From the NCBI GenBank assembly GCA_038233215.1, contig JBBSML010000011.1:1-64000 (forward strand): DNA of 64,000 nt. Reading direction: 5' to 3'. This document shows, in pieces, positions 27,622 to 37,109 of this stretch. Each line of letters starts with the position of its first letter. Position 1 is the first letter of the stretch. Origin of the DNA: JACDBZ01 sp038233215. GTDB lineage: Bacteria > Chloroflexota > Limnocylindria > QHBO01. A program made the position numbers and the translations under genes. Below the pieces are notes generated by a model, which had not been told where the DNA came from, made no database searches, and saw nothing but the letters and a program-made list of their open reading frames with translations.

Positions 27622-28605
27622 ATGACGCTCGTCCAGGTCGTGATCGCCCTGCTCCTCGCCTTCGTCGGCATGGTGCTGCTGGCGCCGATCTACATCAGCC
27701 TGCTCCAGCGGCTCGGCTTCGGCAAGCAGATCCGCAGCGAAGGTCCGGAGGCGCATTACGGGAAGGCCGGCACGCCGACGATGGGCGGCATGCTCATCGT
27801 GGGGGTCGTGCTCTTCCTGGCAATGGCGCTCCGCATCGAGGACGTCGACACCCTGACCCCGATGCTGGCGCTGGCCGGCGTCGGCATCCTAGGCGCCATC
27901 GACGACTTCGTGAACATCCGGTCGGGAATCGGGATGCGCGGTCGCTGGAAGCTCGTGTGGCAGACGATCGTTGCCCTGCTGGCCGGCTTCTATATCCAGC
28001 GTCATTTCGACATCACCGGCATCAACGTGCCCGGTCTGGGCGAGGTCGTCATCGGCCCCCTGCTGTTCATCCTGTTCGTGGCCTTCGTCATCGTCGGGGC
28101 CAGTAACGCCGTGAACCTCACCGATGGCCTGGATGGCCTCGTGGGCGGTGTCCTCATCTTCAGCTTTGTCGCCTATCTGCTCATCGCCCTCTACGACCTG
28201 CCAGGTCGTGGGCCACAGCCGAATCTCGCCATCTTCTGCGCGCTTGTGATCGGCGCGCTCATGGGGTTCCTGTGGTTCAACGTCCATCCCGCCCAGCTCT
28301 TCATGGGTGACTCGGGCGCGCTCAGCCTGGGCGCCACGCTGGCCGTGGTGGCCACCATCACGACCCAGCTGCCCCTGCTGGCGGTCATCGGTGTCGTGTT
28401 CGTGGCCGTCATCATGAGCGTGGTCCTCCAGGTCCTCAATTTCCGCCTGCGGGGCAGGCGCCTCTTCCGCATGGCGCCGCTGCATCATCATTTTGAGCTG
28501 ATCGGCTGGGCCGAGGAGAAGATCACGCTGCGCTTTTGGATCGTGGCCGCGCTCGCCGGCCTGCTGGGCGTGAGCATCTTCCTCGTCCGCGCGACCGCCA
28601 TCTGA
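27622..28605 (+). CDS. mraY: Phospho-MurNAc-pentapeptide transferase MraY
   Basis: Makes lipid I by moving phospho-MurNAc-pentapeptide to undecaprenyl phosphate in the membrane. The 327-residue protein has about ten helices and the family motifs GTPTMGGMLI, NAVNLTDGLDGL (Asp-rich metal site), FMGDSGALSLG and the cytoplasmic His loop APLHHHFELIGW. ATG 27622 directly follows the murF stop. Confidence 0.96.
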   Translation: MTLVQVVIALLLAFVGMVLLAPIYISLLQRLGFGKQIRSEGPEAHYGKAGTPTMGGMLIVGVVLFLAMALRIEDVDTLTPMLALAGVGILGAIDDFVNIRSGIGMRGRWKLVWQTIVALLAGFYIQRHFDITGINVPGLGEVVIGPLLFILFVAFVIVGASNAVNLTDGLDGLVGGVLIFSFVAYLLIALYDLPGRGPQPNLAIFCALVIGALMGFLWFNVHPAQLFMGDSGALSLGATLAVVATITTQLPLLAVIGVVFVAVIMSVVLQVLNFRLRGRRLFRMAPLHHHFELIGWAEEKITLRFWIVAALAGLLGVSIFLVRATAI

Positions 28606-28612
28606 TGGACCG

Positions 28613-30037
28613 ATGATGAGCCCGCCTCGCACCCCGATTCGGACCGCCGACGATCTTCGCGGTCGCCGCACGGTCGTGCTTGGGCTGGCGCGATCGGGCG
28701 TCGCCGCCTGCCGTTTCCTGGCCGATGCCGGGGCCGTCGTGGTGGCGTATGACCGCCGGCCGGCATCGGAGCTGGCTGATGCGGTGACCGCGCTCGGCGC
28801 TCGCCCTGTGCGGCTGGCGCTTGGGGTCGATGAGATGGCCGCCGTGGCACTCCTGGAGCACGCAGATCTGCTCGTCACCAGCCCGTCGGTTTCGCCGCGA
28901 TACAGCACTACGGATCCGTGGCTGCGTGATGCGCTCGGCGCGGCGGAGGCGCGTGGCGCCGAGCTGGTGAGCGAGGTCGAGCTGTTCCTGCGCCTGACCC
29001 GCGCCCGGGTGCTGGGCGTGACCGGCACGAAGGGGAAGACCACGACAGCATCACTGGTGGCGGCAATGCTCGCGCGGGGGGGCGTGGCGCACGTGCTGGG
29101 CGGCAATATCGGCACGCCGCTCATCGAGCGGGCCACGGAGCTCGGGACCGACGATTGGGCGATCCTCGAGCTGAGCGAGCTTCAGCTGCCGACGATCACG
29201 CGCGGCGCGGACGTCGCCTTGTACACCAACATTGGCGAGGACCACCTCGATCGCCACGGGACGGTGGAGGCGTATCGGGCGGTGAAGGCGCGATTGGCCG
29301 AATTGACCGCGCCGACCGGCCGGGTCGTCCTCAACCATGACGATGCCGGCTGCCGGGCGCTGGGTGACCGCCTCTCCCCGGCGAGCGTGGCCTGGTACGG
29401 CATCAGTGAGCCACGGCGCGGGCGGGTCGAGGCGTGGGTCGATGATGAGGAATGGATCATCGCCGCGGGGGAGCGGCTGCTGCCCGTTCGGGAGGTCCCG
29501 CTTCCCGGACGCCACATGCTGAGCAACGTGCTGGCCGCGTCGCTCGGTGCGCTGCTGGCCGGCACGGACCCGACCGCCATCGCTGCCGCGATCGGTGCCT
29601 TCGAGGGCGTCCCGCATCGGCTCGAGCTCATCGTCGAGCGGGGCGGCGTGCGCTGGATCAATGATTCGCAGGCCACGATCCCGGTGGCTGCGATCGCTGC
29701 CCTGGAGGCGTTTGACGCGCCCGTCGTCCTGATCAGCGGCGGCAAGGACAAGGGACTCTCGTACGACGTGTTTGCCGATGCCGTCGCGACGCACGCGCGC
29801 GCGGCCGTCCTGATCGGTGAGACCGCGGACGAGCTGGCCACGCTGATCGCTGATCGCGTGCCCGTCGAGCGTGCCCCGGACATGCATGCCGCCGTCGCGG
29901 CCGCCGCGGCGGCCGCTCAACCTGGTGACGTGGTCCTCCTGGCTCCAGCAGCCGCCAGCTTCGACATGTTCACGGATTACGCCGCGCGCGGCGACGCGTT
30001 TCGGGCTGCGGTCGATGCCCTGACGGAGGAGCGATGA
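28613..30037 (+). CDS. murD: UDP-MurNAc-L-Ala--D-Glu ligase MurD
   Basis: Adds D-Glu to UDP-MurNAc-L-Ala. The 474-residue product starts with the nucleotide-type N-domain (RTVVLGLARSGVAACRFLADAG), then the ATP loop GVTGTKGKTTTASLV, GGNIGTPL, NIGEDHLDRHGT and the C-domain NDSQATIPVAAIAALEAF followed by LISGGKDKGLSYD. It starts at ATG 28613 or the next codon, ATG 28616, and overlaps ftsW by 4 bases. Confidence 0.95.
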   Translation: MMSPPRTPIRTADDLRGRRTVVLGLARSGVAACRFLADAGAVVVAYDRRPASELADAVTALGARPVRLALGVDEMAAVALLEHADLLVTSPSVSPRYSTTDPWLRDALGAAEARGAELVSEVELFLRLTRARVLGVTGTKGKTTTASLVAAMLARGGVAHVLGGNIGTPLIERATELGTDDWAILELSELQLPTITRGADVALYTNIGEDHLDRHGTVEAYRAVKARLAELTAPTGRVVLNHDDAGCRALGDRLSPASVAWYGISEPRRGRVEAWVDDEEWIIAAGERLLPVREVPLPGRHMLSNVLAASLGALLAGTDPTAIAAAIGAFEGVPHRLELIVERGGVRWINDSQATIPVAAIAALEAFDAPVVLISGGKDKGLSYDVFADAVATHARAAVLIGETADELATLIADRVPVERAPDMHAAVAAAAAAAQPGDVVLLAPAAASFDMFTDYAARGDAFRAAVDALTEER

Positions 30038-31299
30038 GCACGGCCGCCGCGACGATGACTGCCCGTCGTCCGGCGCTGCGTGGCGGAGTCCGACGCGAGC
30101 GTCATGAGCCCGCCTACGCGCTGCTGCTGGCGGTGACGGCCCTCACGGCCATCGGCATCGTGATGGTCTATTCGGCCTCCAGCGTCCGGTCGTATTTCAG
30201 CAACGCCGACCCAGCGGCGCAGGGGCTCGAGCAGATCTTCTGGGCGGCGCTCGGCCTGACCGGGCTGCTCGTCGCCAGTCGGGTCGACTTCCGCCACCTC
30301 CGCTACCTGGCCATTCCGACCTTCGTGATCACGCTGGCGCTGCTGGTGACAGTGCTGATCCCGGGTATCGGCTCGGAGATCAATGGCTCGCGTCGCTGGA
30401 TCGTGGTCCCGGGGATCGGTTCGCTGCAGCCGGCCGAGTTCGCGAAGCTGGCGGTCATCCTCTACCTGGCGCACTGGCTTGACCGGCGCGGGAAGGAGGC
30501 CGGATCGCTCTGGAATGGGCTCGTCCCGTTCGTGTTGCTCGTCACGCCGGGATTTGTCCTGATCGCCCTCGAGCCCGACCTGGGGACGGCGGGGGTGTAT
30601 GCCATCGCGGCGGGCAGCGTCTTCTTCATGGCGGGCGCGAATCTGCTCTACATCGGCGTCATCGGCGCTGCGGTCCTCGGCTCGGCGTGGTGGATGGTCA
30701 GCACTACGAGCTACCAGCTGGAGCGGGTGCAGACCTTCCTCGATCCATTCCGGGATCCGCTCGGCGCGGGCTACAACGCGGTCCAGTCGCTCTTCGCGCT
30801 GGCATTGGGCGGGGTCACCGGCCTCGGCCTCGGAGAGAGCAAGCAGAAGTACTTGTACCTGCCGGCGCCGTCGACCGACTTCATCTTTGCCATCATCGGG
30901 GAGGAGTGGGGACTGGTCGGAACATTGACGGTCGTGGCCCTCTTCGTCGTTATCGCCTACCAGGGCTACCGGATCGCGATCACCGCCCCGGACACGTTCT
31001 CGGGCCTGCTGGCCTGTGGCATCACCACCTGGCTCGTGGTCCAGGCGCTCATCAACATGATGGTTGTGACCGCGCTCATGCCGGTGACCGGCATTCCCCT
31101 TCCATTCATCAGCGCCGGCGGTTCGGCGTTGACCATCAACCTCGTGGCGGTCGGCATTCTCCTGTCGATCAGCCGCGAGACCTCTCAGACAGGATCATTG
31201 CGCGATGCGGTATTCGGTATCGGGCGGCGGGACCGGCGGGCACATCTACCCCGCGCTGGCCGTCGCGCGGGCACTGCGCGACGCCCGGCCCGGCGGTGA
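30034..31299 (+). CDS. ftsW: Septal peptidoglycan polymerase FtsW (SEDS family)
   Basis: Polymerises lipid II at the septum together with the PBP. The 421-residue protein has about ten membrane helices, SLQPAEFAKLAVILYLAHWL, the extracellular catalytic-loop region with ERVQTFLDPFRDPLGAGYNA, GLGLGESKQKYLYLPAPSTD and the Pro/Gly-rich GIPLPFISAGGSA before the last helix. The final ~40 residues are Arg-rich and are encoded by the stretch that overlaps murG by 95 bases, so this tail may be a by-product of the overlap. Confidence 0.94.
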   Translation: MSTAAATMTARRPALRGGVRRERHEPAYALLLAVTALTAIGIVMVYSASSVRSYFSNADPAAQGLEQIFWAALGLTGLLVASRVDFRHLRYLAIPTFVITLALLVTVLIPGIGSEINGSRRWIVVPGIGSLQPAEFAKLAVILYLAHWLDRRGKEAGSLWNGLVPFVLLVTPGFVLIALEPDLGTAGVYAIAAGSVFFMAGANLLYIGVIGAAVLGSAWWMVSTTSYQLERVQTFLDPFRDPLGAGYNAVQSLFALALGGVTGLGLGESKQKYLYLPAPSTDFIFAIIGEEWGLVGTLTVVALFVVIAYQGYRIAITAPDTFSGLLACGITTWLVVQALINMMVVTALMPVTGIPLPFISAGGSALTINLVAVGILLSISRETSQTGSLRDAVFGIGRRDRRAHLPRAGRRAGTARRPARR

Positions 31300-32335
31300 G
31301 CTCGACTACATCGGCGGGGTCCGCGGCTTCGAGCGCAGGCTCGTGGCCAATCACCCGATGCGCGGTCAGTTCAGCTACCACGAGCTCGTCGTGCGCTCGC
31401 TGCGCTCGGCGGGCCTATCGGTTCATTCGGTGCTCGACCCCGTCCGACTGGCGGCAGCGGCGCCGCAGGCGTGGTGGCTCCTCGGTCGCCTGCGTCCGGC
31501 CGCCCTGTTCACGACCGGTGGCTATCTGGCCATGCCGCTGGTACTCGCCGCCAGGGCGCGCGGCGTTCCCACGCTCGTCTGGGAGGGCAATGTGCAGCCG
31601 GGTCGCGCTACCCGCGCCATCGGTCAGTTCGCCACGCGGGTGGCGGTCAGCTTTCCGCCGACGCTCGATGCCTTCCCGGGTAACAGCTTCGTCTCCGGCA
31701 CGCCGATCCGATCGTTCGAGGGGATCGACCGCACCGCAGCCCGCCACTCGTTCGGGCTCGACCCCGACGACCGGCTGCTGGTTGTCTTCGGTGGATCGCA
31801 GGCGGTCGCTCGAATGAATGCGGCCGTGGCCAGGGCCCTGCCGCAGCTGGTGGCCGATTGGCATGTCCTGCACCTGGCCGGTGATGACGGTATGGCCGAT
31901 GCCGGCGCCGCGCGCCAGGCGTTGCCCGATATGCTCCGGGCGCGCTACACCGCCGAGCCGTTCCTGACCGATCGCATGGCCGATGCGCTGGTCGCCGCCG
32001 ACCTGGTCGTCGGTCGAGCAGGATCCTCGACCTGCGCAGAGCTCGCCGCCGCCGGCGTCCCCTCGATCCTGGTCCCGTACCCGTACGCCGGCGCCCACCA
32101 GCGCTATAACGCTCGCTACCTCGTGAACGAGGGCGCGGCCGTCGAGGTCCCGGACGACGAGCTCACGGACGAACGTCTTCTGGCCGAGACGACCGATCTG
32201 CTCGATGATGACCGTCGTCGCGCCATGGCCGACGCGGCAAGGCGTCTTGGCCGTCCAAACGCGGCGCGGGATTTGGCCGATGCATTGCTGGCGCTCGCCG
32301 AGGGCGGCCCGACGCCATCGACGACCCCCTTGTGA
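31205..32335 (+). CDS. murG: UDP-GlcNAc transferase MurG
   Basis: Converts lipid I to lipid II. The 376-residue GT-B enzyme begins MRYSVSGGGTGGHIYPALAV with the diphosphate-binding glycine loop, then TTGGYLAMPLVLAAR, VFGGSQAVARMNA and the UDP-GlcNAc site AGSSTCAELAAAGVPSILVP with PYAGAHQRYNARYL. The family N-terminus fixes the ATG at 31205 even though this lies 95 bases inside ftsW. Confidence 0.95.
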   Translation: MRYSVSGGGTGGHIYPALAVARALRDARPGGELDYIGGVRGFERRLVANHPMRGQFSYHELVVRSLRSAGLSVHSVLDPVRLAAAAPQAWWLLGRLRPAALFTTGGYLAMPLVLAARARGVPTLVWEGNVQPGRATRAIGQFATRVAVSFPPTLDAFPGNSFVSGTPIRSFEGIDRTAARHSFGLDPDDRLLVVFGGSQAVARMNAAVARALPQLVADWHVLHLAGDDGMADAGAARQALPDMLRARYTAEPFLTDRMADALVAADLVVGRAGSSTCAELAAAGVPSILVPYPYAGAHQRYNARYLVNEGAAVEVPDDELTDERLLAETTDLLDDDRRRAMADAARRLGRPNAARDLADALLALAEGGPTPSTTPL

Positions 32336-33318
32336 TGGCTCCCGCCCGGCATCCGACGTTGCTCGCTGAGCAACTGGCGCTGCTCGATCAGCTCGCCGCG
32401 AAGTCGGGCATGCATCTCGAGCACGCATGCCCGATCGGCCCGCTCACGACCCTTCGGGTGGGCGGTGTCGCCGATCGGCTGACGACCGCCGAAACAACCG
32501 AACAGCTGGTTGCGGCGCTCGATTTGGCGCAGAGCGCCGGCGTGCCGGTCGGCGTGCTGGGCAAGGGCAGCGATATCGTCGTGTCGGATGACGGCATCCG
32601 GGGCCTGGTCATTCGAAATCGGGCGGGCGAGATCGAGGTCGATGGTGACGCGGTGCGCGTTGCCTCGGGGCTCGCCATGGCGACCCTGGTCAAGCGCTGC
32701 ACGGCGGCCGGGCTGACGGGCATCGAGTTCGGCATCAGCATTCCGGGCAGCGTTGGCGGCGCGGTCTGGGCGAATGCCGGGGCGCACGGTGGAGAGATGA
32801 AGGATGTCGTGCTCAATGTCGACGCACGGAGTGCGGTGGACGGCGTGGCGTCGATTCCGAACACCGGATGCGAATTCGCATACCGGGACTCACGATTCAA
32901 GATGAGCGCTGAGATTGTGCTGGCGACCTCCATTGGATTGGCGCGCGGCGACCCCCGGGAGATCGCGGCGCGGGTCGCCGCCAACCAGGCGCAGCGCCGG
33001 GCGACGCAGCCGCTGTCCGACCAGAATGCAGGCAGCGTCTTCCGGAACCCTCCGGACGACCACGCGGGGAGGCTGATCGATGCCGCGGGTCTCAAGGGGT
33101 ACCGCATGAATTCCGCCCGGGTGAGCACGCTCCACGCCAATTTCATCGTCGTCGACCGCGGTGGATCCGCCGCGGATGTCCGCGCGGTTGGGGACCATGT
33201 GCGAAGCGTCGTGGCCGACACGCACGGGGTCGAGCTCCAATACGAGATCGAGTTCGTCGGCGAGTGGGGACCGGCCGATTCATGGGCGACGCCAACCGGC
33301 GGATTGGCCGGATCATGA
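32332..33318 (+). CDS. murB: UDP-N-acetylenolpyruvoylglucosamine reductase MurB
   Basis: FAD/NADPH enzyme that makes UDP-MurNAc. The 328-residue protein shows TTLRVGGVADRL, FAD contacts GVLGKGSDIVVSDDGIRGL, GIEFGISIPGSVGGAVWANAGAHGGEM, YRDSRFK and the catalytic-Ser motif NAGSVFRNP. The absence of the extra Tyr loop suggests a type II enzyme. Start GTG 32332 overlaps murG (GTGA), or ATG 32335. murC, which normally stands between murG and murB, is missing here. Confidence 0.94.
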   Translation: MMAPARHPTLLAEQLALLDQLAAKSGMHLEHACPIGPLTTLRVGGVADRLTTAETTEQLVAALDLAQSAGVPVGVLGKGSDIVVSDDGIRGLVIRNRAGEIEVDGDAVRVASGLAMATLVKRCTAAGLTGIEFGISIPGSVGGAVWANAGAHGGEMKDVVLNVDARSAVDGVASIPNTGCEFAYRDSRFKMSAEIVLATSIGLARGDPREIAARVAANQAQRRATQPLSDQNAGSVFRNPPDDHAGRLIDAAGLKGYRMNSARVSTLHANFIVVDRGGSAADVRAVGDHVRSVVADTHGVELQYEIEFVGEWGPADSWATPTGGLAGS

Positions 33319-34427
33319 GCGAGCCCCGTCTGCGCGTGGGGATCTTCACCGGCGGCCGGTCCGCCGAGCACGAGGTGAGCGTCGCTTCGGCCGAGGCAGT
33401 GCTGCGTGCCATCGACCGCCGCCGTTTCGAGCCGTTCCTCGTCTACATTGATCGCGAGGGACGCTGGCTGCTGCCAACCGGACCGGCGCCTGAGCTGGAA
33501 TCACGATCACTGGCCGGCATCCTCGGCGCGATGACGCCGGAAGAGGAGGTCGAGCATTCCCGAGCCAAGGACACCGCGCTGCTGCGGGCAGGCCCAGACC
33601 CGCGCACGCTCGCTGCGCCCGTCGCGGTCAGGTCCCTGGCAGATACGATCGACATGGCGTTCCTCGTCGTTCACGGCCCGTACGGCGAGGACGGCACGCT
33701 GCAGGGATTCCTCGAGCTAGCCGGGATTCCCTACGTCGGTGCCGGGGTGCTGGCGAGCGCGATCGCCATGGACAAGGTCGTCTTCAAGGACCTCATGCGC
33801 GGGCACGACCTGCCGGTTGTCGAATCGGTCTGGTTCCGACGCGCGGCCTGGGAGCGCGAGCCGGCGCACGTGGTGCGTGAGGTGGCCGAGATGATCGGCG
33901 ACCGAAGCGTCGTCAAGCCGGCCCGGCTCGGGAGCAGCGTCGGCATGACGCTGGTGCATACGCTCGACGAGCTGCCGGACGCGCTGGCGGAGGCGTTCAT
34001 CCATGACAGCAAAGTGATCGTCGAGCGGTACGTGGAGAGTGCGAGGGAGCTGGAGTGCGGCGTCCTGGGCAACGACGATCCGATCGTCTTCGAGCCCGGT
34101 GAGGTGCGCTCCCTGCACGAGTTCTATGACTACGAAGCGAAGTACGTGGAGGGACTGGCCTCGGTCGAGCCCCGCGCGCAGGTGGACGCCGATCTGGCCG
34201 CGCGCCTGAAGGAGCTCTCGCTGGCGGCGTATCAGGCCATCGACTGTGCCGGCCTGGCCCGGGTCGACTTCCTCGTCACCGCGAACGAGACCTACATCAG
34301 CGAGATGAATACGCTGCCGGGATTCACGTCAACGAGCATGTATCCCAAGCAGGCGGAGCTCGCCGGCCTCCCCTTCGATGAGCTCATCGCCCGGCTCATC
34401 GAGCTCGCCCAGCAGCGGGACAGATGA
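33315..34427 (+). CDS. ddl: D-alanine--D-alanine ligase
   Basis: Makes the D-Ala-D-Ala used by MurF. The 370-residue ATP-grasp protein begins RLRVGIFTGGRSAEHEVSVASAEAV, with FLVVHGPYGEDGTLQGFLEL, PYVGAGVLASAIAMDK, KPARLGSSVGM and the metal-binding DFLVTANETYISEMNTLPGF. ATG 33315 overlaps the murB stop (ATGA). Confidence 0.95.
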   Translation: MSEPRLRVGIFTGGRSAEHEVSVASAEAVLRAIDRRRFEPFLVYIDREGRWLLPTGPAPELESRSLAGILGAMTPEEEVEHSRAKDTALLRAGPDPRTLAAPVAVRSLADTIDMAFLVVHGPYGEDGTLQGFLELAGIPYVGAGVLASAIAMDKVVFKDLMRGHDLPVVESVWFRRAAWEREPAHVVREVAEMIGDRSVVKPARLGSSVGMTLVHTLDELPDALAEAFIHDSKVIVERYVESARELECGVLGNDDPIVFEPGEVRSLHEFYDYEAKYVEGLASVEPRAQVDADLAARLKELSLAAYQAIDCAGLARVDFLVTANETYISEMNTLPGFTSTSMYPKQAELAGLPFDELIARLIELAQQRDR

Positions 34428-35344
34428 AGCCAAAGTCGCAGACACGTCCTGAACCGCGGCGCGTGGCACGAACCACGCGCGGCGCGACACCGACGCGGAA
34501 CGCTGCAAAGCCACGCGGCCGGCAGGCGAGGCGTTCCGGCGTTCCGCTCCGGCGACGGCTGGGCGGACGTCTGCCGTCTCTGCAGCGCGTGGTGGCGGGG
34601 CTCGCCGCCGCGGCGGTCGCGGCCGGCCTGGCGGCACTGCTCGGTGGGCCATGGCTTCGCGTCACCGAAGTCACCTGGGCGGGAGAGCAGTTCACGGTCG
34701 ACCGCGACCTCGAGCGCATCCTGGATCGGCAGCGCGGGACGAGCGTGCTCGCGGTGGATACCGGTTCGCTGCGCGAGCGGCTGGAACGTCTGCCGGCGGT
34801 CGCCAGCGCCATGGTGTCGGCGTCCCTGCCGGGACACCTGGACGTCACGATCGAGGAGCACGAGGTGGCGTTTGTCTGGGAGACGCCATCTGCTCGGCTG
34901 TTCGGAGCGACGGACGGCACGCTCTTCGCGGCCATGCCTCCCGACGCTGCGCTCGATGCCGAGCGTGCCACCCTGCCATACGTGGTTGACGAGCGCTCGA
35001 TGTCGCGCCTGCTGACGCCTGGGGATCAGATTCCCGATGGGCTGCTGCGGACCGCCATGTATCTGGCCAGCCTTGACCCCGTCACGCTCGGGTCCGAGGC
35101 CGAACAACTCAGCGTCAGGATCGACGACGAGTTCGGTTTCGGGCTGGTGGCCGGGGTGCCGGGATGGGAGCTGGCCTTCGGCGTCTACGGCATGGATCCC
35201 AACGAAACCACGGCAGGCGCGGCGGCCCGGCTCGAGCGACAGGTGACCGCGGTCCGCACGCTTTTCGCGACGCGCGCGGAGGCGGATATTGAGTGGGTGG
35301 ATGCTCGCAACCCGGGGAAGGTATATTTCCGTGCCAAGGGGTGA
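34424..35344 (+). CDS. ftsQ: Division protein FtsQ/DivIB
   Basis: Bitopic scaffold of the divisome. The 306-residue protein has a very basic 50-residue N-terminus (RRVARTTRGATPTRNAAKPR), one membrane helix (about 50-70) and a POTRA-like domain beginning LRVTEVTWAGEQFTVDRDL. A beta-domain ends with DIEWVDARNPGKVYFRAKG, the usual C-terminal strand. It overlaps ddl (ATGA) and sbp (GTGA). Confidence 0.9.
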   Translation: MKPKSQTRPEPRRVARTTRGATPTRNAAKPRGRQARRSGVPLRRRLGGRLPSLQRVVAGLAAAAVAAGLAALLGGPWLRVTEVTWAGEQFTVDRDLERILDRQRGTSVLAVDTGSLRERLERLPAVASAMVSASLPGHLDVTIEEHEVAFVWETPSARLFGATDGTLFAAMPPDAALDAERATLPYVVDERSMSRLLTPGDQIPDGLLRTAMYLASLDPVTLGSEAEQLSVRIDDEFGFGLVAGVPGWELAFGVYGMDPNETTAGAAARLERQVTAVRTLFATRAEADIEWVDARNPGKVYFRAKG

Positions 35345-35727
35345 ACCGCGTGCCGTCGCGCGACGCCTCGCTCGTCGAGATGCTCGCTGCGGTACCAACC
35401 TCCATGTGGCTCCCCCTCATCGGTCTTGCGCTCGGGATCGCGCTGGGGCTCGCGCTCAATGTCAACGTGAGCCCGGACCTTGCGCGCTACTCGGCCGTGG
35501 CCATCCTGGCCGGGCTCGACTCGGTGCTGGGTGCCATCCGCGCAGAGCTGGATGCGCACTACGACAACCGTATCTTCCTGTCTGGCTTCATCACCAACGC
35601 CCTCGTCGCGGTTGCCCTCACCTTCGTGGGCGACCGGCTCGGGATCGACCTGTACCTGGTCGCCCTCTTCGCCTTCGGCCTGCGCATCTTCCAGAACGTG
35701 GCGTTGATCCGCCGTCACTTCCTGTAG
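35341..35727 (+). CDS. sbp: Small basic membrane protein Sbp (DUF1290)
   Basis: A 128-residue protein with three or four helices: MWLPLIGLALGIALGLAL, then YSAVAILAGLDSVLGAIRAEL, FLSGFITNALVAVALTFVGDRLGIDLYLV and a basic end. The ALDSVLGA-like helix and DRLGIDLYL loop match the protein encoded between divIB and ftsA in Firmicutes, actinobacteria and relatives. Molecular role unknown. GTG 35341 overlaps the ftsQ stop. Confidence 0.88.
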   Translation: MNRVPSRDASLVEMLAAVPTSMWLPLIGLALGIALGLALNVNVSPDLARYSAVAILAGLDSVLGAIRAELDAHYDNRIFLSGFITNALVAVALTFVGDRLGIDLYLVALFAFGLRIFQNVALIRRHFL

Positions 35728-35730
35728 GCT
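35725..35730 (+). promoter_or_regulatory. Possible -10 element TAGGCT before ftsA
   Basis: TAGGCT lies across the sbp stop, 49 bases before the TTG start of ftsA. The same hexamer precedes ssb (55626) and the nitrilase-type NAD synthetase gene (53790). Confidence 0.35.
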
Positions 35731-35778
35731 CGAACGGCACCGATGGCGCGCTGCGGCGCGCCGCTAGCAGGAGGTAGC

Positions 35779-37017
35779 TTGGAACGCGAAGCAGTCCTCG
35801 TCGCCATCGACGCGGGCACGACGAAGGTCACGACCCTCATTGGCGAGGTGAGTCGGACCGGTGACGTCAACGTCATCGGATATGGCATAGCGCCCTCGGT
35901 CGGCATGAAGAAGGGGATGGTCGCCAATATCGACCAGACCGTGAACTCGATCGCCTCGAGCGTCGAGAAGGCCGAGCGACTGTCCGGCTACAAGATCAGC
36001 TCGGCCTTCGTCGCCGTCGGTGGCAGTCACATCAGCAGCCAGAATTCGCGTGGCGTGGTGGCCGTCTCCGGCCACAAGCGCGAGGTGAGCCGCGAGGATG
36101 TTGCGCGAGCCACAGAGGCCGCCAAGGCTGTCCAGGTCCCTTCGAACCGGGAGATGCTGCACGTGGTGCCCCGCGGGTACATCGTCGATGGCCAAGAGGG
36201 GATCAAGGATCCGCTCGGCATGAGTGCGGTGCGGCTCGAGGTGGAGACCCACATCGTCGCGGGGGCCGCGACATCGGTCCAGAACCTGAGCAAGTGCGTG
36301 ATCACCTCTGGCGTCCAGATCGACGAGATGGTGATCAGCTCGCTGGCGGCGTCCGAGGCAACATTGACCGACACCGAAAAGGAGCTCGGCGTGCTCATCG
36401 CCGATATCGGCGGCGGCACGACCGACATCGCCATCTTCGTCGACGGCGCGGTCTATCACACGGCCGTCCTCCCGGTGGGTGGCATCAACGTCACGAACGA
36501 CGTCGCGATCGGCCTGCGCACATCGCTGAACCTGGCGGAGGAGATCAAGATCAAGCACGGCACGGCGAACCTGGCGGAGGTCCAGCCGGAGGAGCTGCTC
36601 AACGTGGCGGTTCTCGGCGAGTCGGGCGGCCAGACCATCCAGCGCCGCAAGCTGTCCGAGATCATCGAGGCGCGCATGAGCGAGATCTACAGCCTCATCC
36701 TCGAGGAGGTCAAGCGCTCCGGTCACGCCGGGATGCTGCCGGCCGGGACGGTGCTGACCGGTGGCGGTGCTCGAATCGGCGGCGCCGAGGTGCTCGCCCG
36801 TGACGCGCTCGACATGCCCGTCCGCGTCGGTTCGCCGCAGGGGGTCGGTGGCCTGATGGACCAGGTCGGCAATGCCGCTTTCAGTACGCCGATCGGGCTG
36901 CTCCTGTGGGGAGCCAACCACGTCGCGGAAGAGCCGATCGGCTACGGTGCCGGCGGCAATGGCGTCAACCCCCTCTCGCGCATCGGCGAGTGGATCAGAA
37001 ACCTGTTCCCCGGCTGA
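35779..37017 (+). CDS. ftsA: Division protein FtsA
   Basis: Actin-like ATPase that tethers FtsZ to the membrane. The 412-residue product shows VAIDAGTTKVTTLIGEV (phosphate 1), the 1C/SHS2 domain with SSAFVAVGGSHISSQNSRG, DIGGGTTDIAIFVDG (phosphate 2), TVLTGGGARIGGAEVLA, and a C-terminal amphipathic helix (LSRIGEWIRNLFPG). TTG 35779 is chosen because AGGAGG sits 4 bases upstream and the protein then starts like its family; ATG 35743 would add 12 unconserved residues. Confidence 0.94.
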   Translation: MEREAVLVAIDAGTTKVTTLIGEVSRTGDVNVIGYGIAPSVGMKKGMVANIDQTVNSIASSVEKAERLSGYKISSAFVAVGGSHISSQNSRGVVAVSGHKREVSREDVARATEAAKAVQVPSNREMLHVVPRGYIVDGQEGIKDPLGMSAVRLEVETHIVAGAATSVQNLSKCVITSGVQIDEMVISSLAASEATLTDTEKELGVLIADIGGGTTDIAIFVDGAVYHTAVLPVGGINVTNDVAIGLRTSLNLAEEIKIKHGTANLAEVQPEELLNVAVLGESGGQTIQRRKLSEIIEARMSEIYSLILEEVKRSGHAGMLPAGTVLTGGGARIGGAEVLARDALDMPVRVGSPQGVGGLMDQVGNAAFSTPIGLLLWGANHVAEEPIGYGAGGNGVNPLSRIGEWIRNLFPG

Positions 37018-37109
37018 GGACCGTCGGGGGGAGGCGCGCCGTTTGCGCCCCTGCCTCGCACTCGACATCGTGGACAGGGGACGCGCTCATCCACGGCGGT
37101 GTTGCGACG

